A stretch of 64,000 nucleotides of DNA from Acheta domesticus (GCA_031308135.1 JAHLJT010000631.1:1527371-1591370), one strand, 5' to 3'; counted from the stretch's first letter, positions 53,860-63,579 are shown. Made by a program: numbers and translations. Notes: a model not told the origin generated them from the sequence alone.

Positions 53860-54100
53860 TGAGCGCGCCCCAAGGAGGAGCGTGCTGCACTTGGCTTCTC
53901 GTCGGAGGCGCTGCAAGGCCCACTGCCGCCGAGCCGTGACGTCCGCCGTGTCCGCTCCCTGCGCACGCCACGCCACGCCACGCCTCCCCTGCACGGCCAC
54001 CGCCCGTTCCCACGCGCACGCCCCCCCCCAACCCCGCCTTGTTGTTCCGTCGCCGCCCCCGCCGCCCAGGTTGTTGGCGCCGAAGTTCTCCAGGGAAATA
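53860..54100. other. CpG-rich island
   Basis: GC-rich stretch (CGCCACGCCACGCCACGCC words). A 174-codon plus-strand frame starts in the Tigger fragment upstream and runs through it, so it is not credible as a gene. Confidence 0.45.
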
Positions 54101-54135
54101 ATTGCCCTGGGTCATCCGGAATCGACATTCATTAC

Positions 54136-54817
54136 TGGAGACCGGAAAAATATGTAGTATAAAACGTCAAAATATGTTCATAAATATGTAATGAAAATAG
54201 TAAGAATATGTAATAAATATGTAAAATAGGATATAATATGTAATATTAAAATACACAAATAATAAAATATATTTTCGTAATACGAAATTAGAATTCTAAA
54301 AACTGCTCACTTCACATCCTACAGATTTCTCGTCACTAGTAAAAGCTTCATCTATTGTAATCCAGGACCGTAGTTTAGCATTAGAATAATCGCAATAGAA
54401 GCCATCGCACAAACTGGCGAGATCTATGACCAGGAAACATATACTGTAGCATCTTCATCGAAGTGTTACACGTCAGTGATCACAATTTTTTTTTCCGAAA
54501 TTAATTTTACAGATCACAACACGCGATGTCAATGATGCTTTGGACACCTAGATTTCCCCAATAATGTAGGGAAAATGCTGATATTTAAAATAAAATGCAT
54601 CTTTTCATAACAAAATGTGGAATTAAATACAAGAAAATTGATAAAATAAGAAAACATTGTGAAAACAGCAAAATATGTAAAATATGTAATATGTAAAAAT
54701 ATGTAACGAAAAAATTCGATATTGTGTTAGGATGGCTGTGATTCGCCAAGATTACAATTTTGAGAACGGTAAGTAGAAAGACAAAAAATATGTAATTACA
54801 TAAAAATCCGGTCTCTA
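54136..54817. mobile_element. hAT-type element with perfect 8-bp TSD TTCATTAC
   Basis: TTCATTAC precedes (54128-54135) and follows (54818-54825). Ends read inward TGGAGACCGGAAAAATATGT and TAGAGACCGGATTTTTATGT. The interior (682 bp) has repeated ATATGTAA words near both ends and no coding capacity. The insertion sits in one arm of a longer palindrome (see findings). Confidence 0.88.
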
Positions 54818-54884
54818 TTCATTACCATTAATTATTAATGGTAATGAATGTCGATTCCGGATGACAGAGATCGCTAAAGCAGTA

Positions 54885-55739
54885 CAGTAATCCCTCGGCA
54901 TCCGCGAATTCGCTATTCGCGAGTTCCGTACATTCGCGATTAGAGAAATGCTACCGATTCTAACATTAGCGAGTGCGCCTTTTCGTCGTACTACACCTTT
55001 TTTTGAAACTGAGTACATTTTATTTCCTTTTCCAACGTCATCTGGGAAACAGTCGGCAGACGTCGGAGCTCAAATTAGCACTTTCTGCAGAAATTTCAAA
55101 GATGAAATGTCAATTCACATTGATAGAACAATACAATTGTAAAATAATTCAATTGAGCTGCGCTTCATTGCAGAGGAGCTTCGGGAAATTATCAGTGAAG
55201 AAAACCTCCTCGACGGTAATGATGAAGTAGCAGAAGCGAAACTTCGTCCTGGAGCAACTTCAATGTCAAAACTGTTAATGGTGTTCTAAAATCAACAAGC
55301 TCAGGTGGAACTGGCATTCGAATGGTATCTGAACAATGGAGTGACTTCGAAATTTAAGAGAGAATAGAAGCAGCAAATTTTGCATATTTGGATATTAGAA
55401 CGAGGAGTGTGATTAAAAAAAAGCGAATAAAAAGGAAGAAAAAAAGAAAAAAGAAAAAAAAAACACCTATATACAATCACTTTCAACTTTGGAATAAGTT
55501 TCAAACATTATTTTATTTCTTCACTTGGGGTGTTAATTGATTGTATTCTGTTTGTACTAGCGCTTACTCATTTCTAATATAATTGAATGTCTTTGTATGT
55601 TTTATTTCTTTTTTAAACAGTTTTTCCATATCCAGGAATCTAACCCACATTTTTTCATTAAAAGATACTCAGCATTCGCGGATTTAACATTCCCGAGTTT
55701 TTTGGGAACCTAACTCTCGCGAATGTTAAGGGATTACTG
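54885..55739 (+). mobile_element. pogo/Tigger-like DNA transposon (deleted), TA duplication
   Basis: Ends CAGTAATCCCTCGGCATCCG and (inward from right) CAGTAATCCCTTAACATTCG, flanked by TA (54883-54884, 55740-55741), all typical of pogo/Tigger. At 855 bp it is far shorter than a full transposase-bearing element. A short degraded coding remnant lies at 55143-55289. Removing it restores an uninterrupted SINE. Confidence 0.9.
55143..55289 (+). pseudogene. possible C-terminal remnant of a Tigger-type transposase
   Basis: The frame contains ELRFIAEELREIISEENLLD and GNDEVAEAKLRPGATS before a stop; composition is acidic and coding-like, unlike the flanks. It sits at the expected position near the right end of the element. 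No DDE residues are present and I cannot align it with confidence to a known transposase, so the assignment is positional. Confidence 0.35.
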
Positions 55740-56019
55740 TAGTGCCGTGGCGATCTTGGACCGAAGGATCGTGGGTTCAAATCCCGCCTCGGTCATGGTT
55801 GTGTGTGTTTCGTGATAGTGAATGTTGTCTGTGTCTATTGTGCTTGTGCGTCCCTTGTGGTTGGCGTCAGAAAGGGCATCCGGTAGTAAAAGCATTGCCA
55901 AATCTGTATAAAAACGCAGTGGCGGGAAAATTAATAAAAATTGAGCCTGCATCCATTAGCGCCGACCCGTAGTAACGGGAAAAAGGCAAAAGAAGAAGTA
56001 GGTAATTAATGGTAATGAA

Positions 56020-57037
56020 GTGGACGAACATCGCCATCTTCCGTATGTGTTTTGTGTGGTTTCGGTAGGCGGAAGGAACACGTTTTCTCTTCACTTTCAT
56101 TTTGTGATTTAGGTGCCACCTAACAGGTATGATCTTTGAAGTGGAGTTTTTAAAGTTAATTGGCATAGCGTAGCTCATGAATTGTTGTGCGAATTTTTAT
56201 AGTGCAAATGATGTTGGAAAAATTATTTAATTAAATAATGAAAGATGTAGTGTGAAGGGAGACAAGATAGGCACAGGCTAGATAAGGAACAAAAATGTAA
56301 AGAGAAAAATTAATAAAATAATGGGCATATATTTTCCACAGTACGTTTTATTCCAATTCTAAGATCATCACTTCGGAACATTAACATTCCTACCATAATG
56401 GTGCTATCAATTTTATTTTGTCACGCAGTATTCTCTGACATACATAAACATAGACATACGCAATATATTAGTATACACTAACAAGCTTAATTTAATATAC
56501 AGTGTCTCGGAATAAATGCTACATGAAGGAGGCCGAACATCACTTTTTGCCCGTGAATATAATATAGTGGGAAATCTCACAAAATAAAGTTACGAATGCG
56601 ACATTTACATCTGATTGACAGGTAATTCATCTCGCAGTGGCGTTTGGCAGGTACACAAAATCTCTTAGTCAGAACGTAACCCCGCCAAACATTGCTGTAT
56701 TGAGTGTAGTGTTGCTGCCTGTTTCGAGTAAAAATTTTAAAGACCATTTTCAGGACTCTTCAAAATATGACAAAACAATCGTGAAGCATACAAATTATTT
56801 TGCTAATTTTCCTGTCATTGGCTGTGAACTTTCTTTATTTGAGGTGTATTAAATATTAAAACCAAAAGAAATATTAGATATAGGTTAAGTGCAATGTTGC
56901 TGACATTACACATTTTAATGCAAACGTATTCAAGCAATTCATAGCAATCTCACGAATCATCAACAAATGACATAAAAGTTTTATTTACAAAAAGTTGAGA
57001 AGGAGGACCAGTGGATAAACTTCTCGCACACTCATTC
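56020..57037. other. unassigned DNA
   Basis: An ATACAGTGTCTCGGAATAAA at 56498 resembles a mariner-type terminus but no partner end was found. Otherwise unassigned. Confidence 0.4.
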
Positions 57038-57586
57038 ATGTACAACAGGGCCGCTCAACCATTTGCTCCGAGGAGGAGCAGTCGGTTGCTCTCTCCTCTT
57101 CCGCCGCAGAAAGAGCTAATGACGTCATCAAATATCGATCGGTGGCGGGTGGCACAGTGGGTCGCGTCGTATTTCTACGGGGTATTTTACGTTGTTCGGA
57201 ATGAAAAAGTCTCACTGCTCTGAGAAAGGATATTACGACGGAGAAAACAGTAAAATATTTTTGTAACATTTATTGGAACAGTTACTAGATATAAACATAT
57301 TAGTGTGATTTGGAAATTAAAAACACGACAATTTGCAATGCAGCATGGGAAGAAAAGTATCTTTTTGCAGATTGCGCCGGCAATGCCAAATGTTCAGTTG
57401 CAAAACAAGTGCTCAATAACATAAACAAATTTAATAGCGGTGACATTACACAGTTTATCATGCTGCTGAATATGAAAAGTATTATAAAGGTTGCACAAAA
57501 AATGTTATTAAACAAACTAGTAACAAAAATACTAAAAGTAAAGGAAATTAACATAAAAAATGAAGTTGATTGCAAAATCAAATACT

Positions 57587-57778
57587 CTAATTACACCTTT
57601 TAAGTGTTTTTTTTCGCAATATACTTTCTATATTTGGAAGAGATGACACGGAGCTATTGAGCCGTAACATGCATTTCCGATTGTGATCTGTAATTGTACT
57701 TCTCATTCGAGATTTACAGATTTTCAAAGAAGCAAAAAATTGCTCACAGTTGTATGTTGATCTACACGTACTTAACAA
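57587..57778 (-). pseudogene. hAT transposase C-terminal dimerisation domain remnant
   Basis: The frame reads STYNCEQFFASLKICKSRMR, then STITDHNRKCMLRLNSSVSS and LPNIESILRKK. The Y-x-C-E-Q-x-F-(S/A)-x-(M/L)-K-x-x-K-S-x-x-R-(S/T) ... T-D block followed by L-R-x-x-x-S-x-x-x-P-x-I is the hATC signature of ZBED/GTF2IRD2-type transposases. The E of the motif is present. It stops shortly after, as real proteins of this group do. Upstream catalytic sequence is deleted. Confidence 0.8.
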
Positions 57779-57893
57779 TCGAGCAGCATTCCGATGCAGT
57801 TTTGGAAAACGGTTTTGAAGGAAGTTCTTTTCCTAAATGCTTTCGTTGTAGTATCGGTATGCAATGAAATTAAATTCTTTGTATTGTGTTATT

Positions 57894-58130
57894 TTACTGC
57901 CAAAACAACATAAGAACATCAAAATACATCCAAAACTTACTTCTAGTGAGGCATTGTCTCAGAACACTGAAAACTTCCTTTTGTTCTTCTTCAGCGTACT
58001 TGTCATTTTCATCAGCATGATTTAATGTATAATGTCGTTGCAAATTAAACTTCTTCACGTGAAACCCTTTATGTAAACTAAACATTTGGCCTAACAGCCG
58101 TAGTCGGCGAAACGATACTTTTCTTCCCAT
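57894..58130 (-). pseudogene. hAT transposase N-terminal BED-finger remnant
   Basis: HVKKFNLQRHYTLNHADEND followed by KYAEEEQKEVFSVL matches the second half of a BED zinc finger (K-x-x-N-x-x-R-H-Y-x-x-x-H) and the linker after it. The two zinc-binding cysteines are not visible (the position reads QMFSLHKG), so the finger is dead. After VLRQCLTRSKF the frame leaves homology, consistent with a deletion junction near 57895-57920. It belongs to the same element as 57587-57778, in the same orientation. Confidence 0.7.
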
Positions 58131-58334
58131 ACTGCATTGAAAATTGTCGGTGTAGGTGCTCTTGTTTGTGAAGTGCTCGCGTGGACTTCCATGTTTCCGC
58201 GACTGGAGTTACCGGGACACTGTATCAGAGGTTATCGCCAGGCGCGCAACGCTCGGGCTCCGGTGTCCCGCTCTCGGCTGACAACACGGCTCCGCGCTGC
58301 CGATTTGCTCTGCTTGAGCGGCCCTGATGTACAA

Positions 58335-58967
58335 TGTGAATGTGGTTTTTAATGTCGTATTATATTTCGCTATTGCAGGAGAGCAAGATAAAGTTCTTGT
58401 CTTACTTGTTTGATATTTCAGAGAGGTTAGAGATACTGTGAAATGGATATCTCTTTAATCTGGATTGCAAATGATGAATAAGAAAGTTCGAGTCATTTAG
58501 TTAGACAAACCTAGATAAGAGAACGTTTCCGAAGTTTTGACTTTCATACCAGAGGTACCGGCTTCTTGTAAGGGTTAGTTATTTATTTTTTAGAAAATTA
58601 AGTAAATTGTCTATTCACCCAGTGTGTTATTAGTGCCTTAACAAGCGACAATTGTTCCTTGTATTTGTTACCTGTATTTTTTACAATAAGTTAACTCACA
58701 AACTCTTTGATTTTTTTCGCCGTATGCGTATGACTTTTTCTTCTGAAGAATGAGAATTCCTTCGCGGAGTTCAACGTGTGTCCATTAGTACAAAAGTTCA
58801 AGATTTATATCGTTTTTTTCTTTATTCAGCATAAAGAGTCGGCCTCCCTCCTTAAGATTAAAGCGAATATTTCACAAAAACATTTCAGAGGGCTGTTAGG
58901 TGGCTTTCATTGAACATATTGGCAAAGCCCATTAGAACCAAATACAATGCAAGAAAGGGAAGAATTA
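58335..58967. other. unassigned DNA
   Basis: No feature recognised. Confidence 0.4.
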
Positions 58968-59359
58968 AGATCCGATTAAATTAAGAAGGTGATTGACATT
59001 TGTGAGTGGAGGGGAGCGACGTTGCCAGGTCGCAAACCACTGAACACGTGTTACCGGGAAACGAAAACAAACTTTTCAAAAAATACGTGTAAAAGTGTAA
59101 AAAATACGACAAAAGCCTAACCTCAACGCAACTCATCACAACACAGTACACATTGCGCGCGCAGCACAGGCAGAAACGCGGGCGGCGCGGCGGCAGGGAA
59201 GTCGCTGTGCGATGCTCAAACGTTCCCCGTGTTCGGCAGTGGCAACTGAGCGACCAGACACGTCACGTTTTGTCTCTGGTTGGCAGCTGCCATGGAAACG
59301 GGAGAGGCGTCCTGACGTCACACAGAACTGTCAATCACCTTCTTAATTTAATCGGACCT
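58968..59359. mobile_element. TA-flanked MITE with 28-bp perfect inverted ends and CpG-rich core
   Basis: Perfect inverted repeat 58971-58998 and 59329-59356 (inward: TCCGATTAAATTAAGAAGGT then GATTGACA), extended by an imperfect AGA/AGG to 58968 and 59359. TA precedes (58966-58967) and follows (59360-59361). The ends are AT-rich but the 330-bp interior is CpG-rich and includes TGACGTCA and CACGTG. No transposase. Confidence 0.85.
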
Positions 59360-59467
59360 TATATTGGACTAGATTTTCAAGTAGGTGCTTCCGGGGCATC
59401 GGACGAATGTCGGAATTTCGGTTGACTGCTCTTTAGCGCCACTAAGGGGACGCAACGCGCCGGACTA

Positions 59468-59637
59468 TACTGCGATTTTTGTAACTTTGCCCCTGACAGG
59501 AATCAGCTGTTGACGGTTTCATCCAATCACGACATTGAACGTCACCATAGTGACGTCACTGTAGCGAAATACAAGCTCCCGATTGGATGGCAGCGAAACA
59601 GCTGATTCCTGTCAGGAGCAAAGTTACAAAAATTGCA
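59468..59637. mobile_element. hairpin MITE M1 (copy c)
   Basis: TACTGCGATTTTTGTAACTT, TGCCCCTGACAGGAATCAGC, a centre with TGACGTCA, and the complementary arm GCTGATTCCTGTCAGGAGCA, then AAGTTACAAAAATTGCA. It lies just left of a C-rich array. Confidence 0.85.
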
Positions 59638-59639
59638 CC

Positions 59640-59860
59640 CACGCCGTCCACGCCACTCCTCGTCCCTCTCCGCCCCGCCTCGCTCCCACGGCGTCCCCGC
59701 CACCCCTCGTTCCACCCCGCCTCACCACGCCTCGTCCCTCCGCGCCACGCCTTGCTCCCACGCCATCCCCGCCCCGCGCGGCGCTGCAGCCGCGTGGGAG
59801 CCCGCGCCACGTGGGCGCGGAGGGCTCCACGTGCCGGCGCGGGGCGGGGCGCAGGGGGGG
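59640..59860. repeat. C-rich CTCCC/CGCCACGCC array
   Basis: Words CCACGCC, CGTCCCTC, CCGCCTCGCTCCCACG and CCATCCCCGCCCCG recur from about 59640 to 59780, followed by CpG-rich DNA. Overlapping frames on both strands are compositional. Confidence 0.75.
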
Positions 59861-59879
59861 GGCGGATCCGCGGCGGGGC

Positions 59880-60058
59880 GCGCGCTCGGTCGGCCGCGGC
59901 GGAGGAGGAGGCGCAGGCGAAGGCGCGCGCGGAGCCGTTAGTTACCTGTCCCGCGCGGTCCCGTTAGGCGCGCGGCACCCGCGACCCTCCCTCACCTCGC
60001 CACCGCCGCCGCCTCCGCCGCGACCCCCGAAGCGGAGCCAAGATGTACGCAGGATGTC
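59880..60058 (+). other. candidate CpG-island first exon with splice donor (weak)
   Basis: GC-rich DNA (CGGTCGGCCGCGGCGGAGGA, CCGCCGCCGCCTCCGCCGCG) leads to a good start context, GAGCCAAGATGTAC, at 60042. Sixteen bases or so later GGGGTCGGTGAGATCT offers a strong GT donor (GGTGAG). A short first exon encoding M-Y-A-G-C-R-G-R-G would fit, but no downstream exon could be identified, and a SINE follows at 60098. It is the only place in the window where island, ATG and donor line up. Confidence 0.2.
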
Positions 60059-60097
60059 GTGGCCGGGGTCGGTGAGATCTGCCCTGCCACTTACTCA

Positions 60098-60423
60098 TTG
60101 ACTATTGGTGATTCCGGGCGCGTCAACTGCGGAAGTTATTAGTCCCGTAAGTGTAGTGCAGATTTTTCAGCGGGAGGTGGCAGTGATCTTCCTCCTGCTG
60201 GATCCCTTGCATGGTCACGGGCGCGTCAGCTGATAAGGTTATTAGTCTCGTAAGTGTAGTGCGTTTTATCCTCGGGAGGAGGCGGAGGTCTTATCTTCCT
60301 CCTGCTGCATGGCGAGATCCGGCGCCGACCTACCCTAGTCTAGCGGGTTTTCTCCAAGCAGGTATCTCCCACCTCCCGGTCAGAGGCACTCAGTTGATGC
60401 CCTGAGCCACCTCTCCCGCCGGT
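60098..60423 (-). mobile_element. SINE family C with internal tandem duplication
   Basis: Minus-strand 3' end of family C. The tail block (GGAATCACCAATAGTCAAT; GTTGACGCGCCCGG; ACTTACGGGACTAATAACTT; CCACCTCCCGCTG) is present twice, at about 60110-60203 and 60216-60300. Then come GGCGCCGGATCTCGCC, GTGGGAGATACCTGCTTGG and a head-like end (CGGCGGGAGAGGTGGCTC). The middle of the SINE is missing, so it is rearranged. Confidence 0.8.
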
Positions 60424-61482
60424 GAGTTTGATTCCAAGTGCGTTTACTCGGAGTCAGAGTGCGCCGGGGGGCCAGACCAGTTCTGCTTTTAAATTAAAAA
60501 TTAAAATTAAATTAAAAAATTAAAATTGTCCTGTCACTTAAGTTTTCTTTTACCTTCAAATACGACCTGTAGCAAACGTTCCCGGAAATGTTACCACTAC
60601 ACGCCTCATTCCAATTTCCAGGGCCTGTAGAGTCTTCCTGGAATGAAATGAATAGATCACATATGTGATAATGTATACATGATATTGTAGTACGCGCCAG
60701 AGATGCTAATGATGTAATGGCTGGCTCATACACCTTTCAAGTCTCGAGACAACACTAATTTCTTGGTCAATTCATGAGGAGTTGGTTATTAACAAAGCCA
60801 ATTTTTTCTGTCCTTCATTGAGTCATTACTCCACAATTATTCATCTCATCATTATCGGTCATTAGATAATCATTCATAGTCATCAATAATCTTAGCAGTT
60901 CAAGGATCCATACTCCAATTAATGAATGATGATGGTGGTGGTGAACTTAGTGGCGGAGTGGGGCAAATTAAGGACGCTGGTTTCAGAGGCGGAAAGCTTC
61001 CAGTGTGATCACTTCTCCATCTCGTATCTGAACCATTCTGGAGGCTACGCACCGCGGAAATTGTCAACATTTTAACAATTCTGCCACAGCTGTTCGAGAT
61101 GAAGTAATCCAAACCATAGGGTTAAAAACACAACACGCCCTAGCTGGGCCGGGATGACGGGTCTTCAGGCGGTCGAGATTTCGATCCAATCTCTTGAACT
61201 CCTTAGCAGGGTTTGTCGCTCTCGGCTACATCTCGCCTTCGATTCGCCCTCTGTCTCTGTCCTGCCACATGCGACAACTTCTCGCTGAAGTTCTCGAACA
61301 GCTCTCGGCTCATTCTGCAGGCTCTGGCAATACATCCTCTCGCTGCTACCTGTCTCGGTCGGCGCCATTTCCATTCCTTCTGCTGATACTTCCAGTGCAA
61401 TCTGTCTCCGTTATCACAGTCACAATCACCGTCTCCATTCCAGCTGCCTCTTTCATTCATTGTTACTACTCCGAGGTCCCTC
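60424..61482. other. unassigned DNA
   Basis: Contains an A+T run (AAATTAAAAATTAAAATTAA) at 60490-60528. At 60950-60990, GGCGGAGTGGGGCAAATTAA and GGACGCTGGTTTCAG resemble a tRNA-like 5' half, too poor to call. Confidence 0.4.
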
Positions 61483-61681
61483 GCCACCGCCGCCATTACC
61501 ATCGTCGCCATTACTACCATCGTCGCCATTACTACCATCGTCGCCATTACTACCATCGCCGCCATTACTACCATCGCCGCCATTACTACCATCGCCGCCA
61601 TTACTACCATCGCCGCCATTACTACCATCGCCGCCATTACTACCATCGCCGCCATTACTACCATCGCCGCCATTGCCACCG
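61483..61681. repeat. 18-bp tandem repeat (CCGCCATTACTACCATCG), ~11 copies
   Basis: Eleven nearly identical 18-bp units. The first four carry GTCGCC where the later ones carry CCGCC, so two subtypes are arranged in blocks. As 18 is divisible by 3 every frame stays open, producing the longest open frame in the window (61194-62021) and a Met-Ala-Val string on the other strand. Confidence 0.97.
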
Positions 61682-61960
61682 CGGCCGCCGTCGCACTACC
61701 TTCGCAGCGACATTCCGCCGCCGCGGCGCGGCACGCCGACCCGCTCGCCCACGCCGCCGCCGCCGCCGCCCGCGGCCCTTTCCCGCCCGGCCGCCGCCCG
61801 CTGCGCTCCCGAGTGGAAACTGTGTCATCAGTGCATCTCCTGCCGCCACCGCCGCCGCCACCGCTTCATTAGGCGGCGCCTCCGTTACCGACTGCCCTCT
61901 CTCGCGAGGCCGGGACTCGCGCCCTTCCGTGCGCGCTTTATGGCGGGAAGGCATGGCTGA
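61682..61960. other. CpG-rich island next to the 18-bp array
   Basis: CGGCCGCCGTCGCACTACC, GCCGCCGCCGCCGCCCGCGG. Continuous with the repeat's open frames but without recognisable protein features. Confidence 0.4.
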
Positions 61961-62039
61961 GGAATGCGTTCCCGTTACGGGGGAAATCCATTCAATTACG
62001 TTTAGGGTTTTCACCTTCTGAACCATTTTCATAAGGTGA

Positions 62040-63562
62040 ACCATGCATCTTGATGGATATAATAGTTTAAATAAAAATGGTACTGTGCTCGCAAAAGAAT
62101 CGAATTGAATTGTTTACTATAGTCTTCACGCAATACATTTGACGCGTTTGCTGACCAAAACATGTTTGAGTTACCATCTTATACGTAGCAATTCTGTTAT
62201 CATTTATATTTCCATCTCCCTCGAATTATTTCCATTTCCATGAACGCCTTCACCTGACCGTTCTTGTAACCCTAGTTGTCACGTCCTCCAAGATTAATCA
62301 AGTGTCTCCGTCTTCAGATCGGCTAACTGAATCGACGACGTCAACAGGGCTCCCTTCACCTTGGTCAGCAGCGCTACTGTTAATATTGGCGCCACATCTA
62401 CTTTCACCCATCACCACATCGACAGTGGCATAAACGTGTAGTACAATTATTTCCATCGCGTACAGCTTTACTCTTGTCATTGACCACTCTTATCATTTTT
62501 CATGTTCATGTCAAAAACCTCAAGTGACAAAGACATCATCAACACCACCTTCAATGCTGTCGTTGGAATCTCCTTAATCGTCAAGTGTAGCGGCGCCCTG
62601 ATCATCAGCAGCGCCAGGAAAGACATTATCGTCGAGTCTGCTCTCAGTCATCAGTAGACATCGGGTGTTGAGGAAAATGCCTATTTTACTCTAATGAAAT
62701 TATTTAATGGCAATTAATATAGGTATTTGAATCATGGGAAATTAAACATTCTGACGAATTCTTATTTTACCTTTTTTATGACGAAAATATCGTTTTACAC
62801 ACATTTTCTTTTTGAGTGCTTTTCTCCTTTAAAATGTATGTATTTTTTCTTTCTAGTCTTGGTTTCAAGTACGCGTTTAAATAATTTTCTGTTCTACTAA
62901 TCACATTAATTGTCTACTGGTAACGAATTTCTATTTTGTGTCTAGACTGAAATTTTATTTGGGGTTTAAACATCACATTGAATTTTTTGAGCCGAAAAGC
63001 TTACATTATGGCTTCAGATTGCATTTCTTTGCACAGACACACACAAAAAAAAAGCGGTGGGCTCTGGGCATTTGGTTAAGCGGGGTTAAGCGGTGGGCGG
63101 GCGCGCTTAGGTGAACGCTGAGCACAGTTTTGCGATGTAATCAAAGCACTCGTGTGTAAGAGGGCAAGGCGATGATCCCGACTTCCGACCGGATATTTTC
63201 TGTTCTTCGGGGGAGTGCATAGTGTAGGCCGATCATGAGGACCTATATCTCTGCCAGGCGCGAGGTGCGTCTTCATTTTGCAAGCTTGTTATATTGTTTG
63301 TGATATTGGCTAATTTTAGGTGCAACTGCAAAGAAATATATTAGTGCTTTTTTCCCTCCAGACTTAAGTTTTTATTGCCTTTTTTATGGCTATTTAAAAC
63401 CACTTTAGTGACTATTTAGGCGCCTAAAAACTTCAGTTTTTAGTGCGTTAACATCCGATGGCTAGTCATCAGCTTGAGCCTAAACATCGTCTCAATCTCC
63501 TTTTTCATCGTCTGCTCCAAATATGTCTCACAGAGTTTGTAATTCTTGTTCTTCCACCACTT
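62040..63562. other. unassigned AT-rich DNA
   Basis: No recognised gene. 63060-63110 has a short duplicated GGTTAAGCGG word. 63360-63450 has TTTAGGCGCCTAAAAAC-like words that may be part of an old element. Confidence 0.4.
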
Positions 63563-63579
63563 TAACTCCATCACTGTTT

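Larger units (their letters stand above)
54849..56004 (+). mobile_element. tRNA-derived SINE, family E, split by a Tigger-like element; 15-bp TSD
   Basis: Two parts, 54849-54884 and 55742-56004. Joined in silico they continue a tRNA-like head (GAGATCGCTAAAGCAG then GTGCCGTGGCGATC), B box GTGGGTTCAAATCCCGCCTC, CATGGTTGTGTGTG, GAAAGGGCATCCGG, AAAGCATTGCCAAATC, GCGCCGACCCGTAG and a GGCAAAAGAAGAAG tail. ATTAATGGTAATGAA is duplicated at 54834-54848 and 56005-56019. The tail differs from families A-C and resembles RTE-type GAAGAAG tails. Confidence 0.88.
57046..58326 (-). mobile_element. hAT transposon, internally deleted, perfect 8-bp TSD ATGTACAA
   Basis: ATGTACAA at 57038-57045 and 58327-58334. 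Ends are CAGGGCCGCTCAACC (left) and, inward from the right, CAGGGCCGCTCAAGCAGAGC. The 1281-bp body encodes, on the minus strand, first a degraded BED-finger segment (57894-58130) and then a hAT C-terminal dimerisation segment (57587-57778). The ~400-residue catalytic middle is missing, so this is a non-autonomous deletion derivative of a ZBED-like hAT. Confidence 0.92.

Noticed and set aside
56498..56540. ATACAGTGTCTCGGAATAAA as a mariner terminus
   Set aside because: No inverted partner or TA-flanked second end found within several hundred bases.
57310..57603. 97-codon plus-strand frame that at first resembled a BED-type protein start (WEEKYLF)
   Set aside because: It lies inside the hAT element whose transposase remnants are on the minus strand; the key second cysteine is missing and the rest is Lys/Asn/Ile-rich noise.
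61194..62021. Longest open frame in the window (275 codons, plus strand)
   Set aside because: Its middle is the 18-bp tandem repeat, open in every frame on both strands, and its end is a CpG island. No domain, signal or codon-use support.
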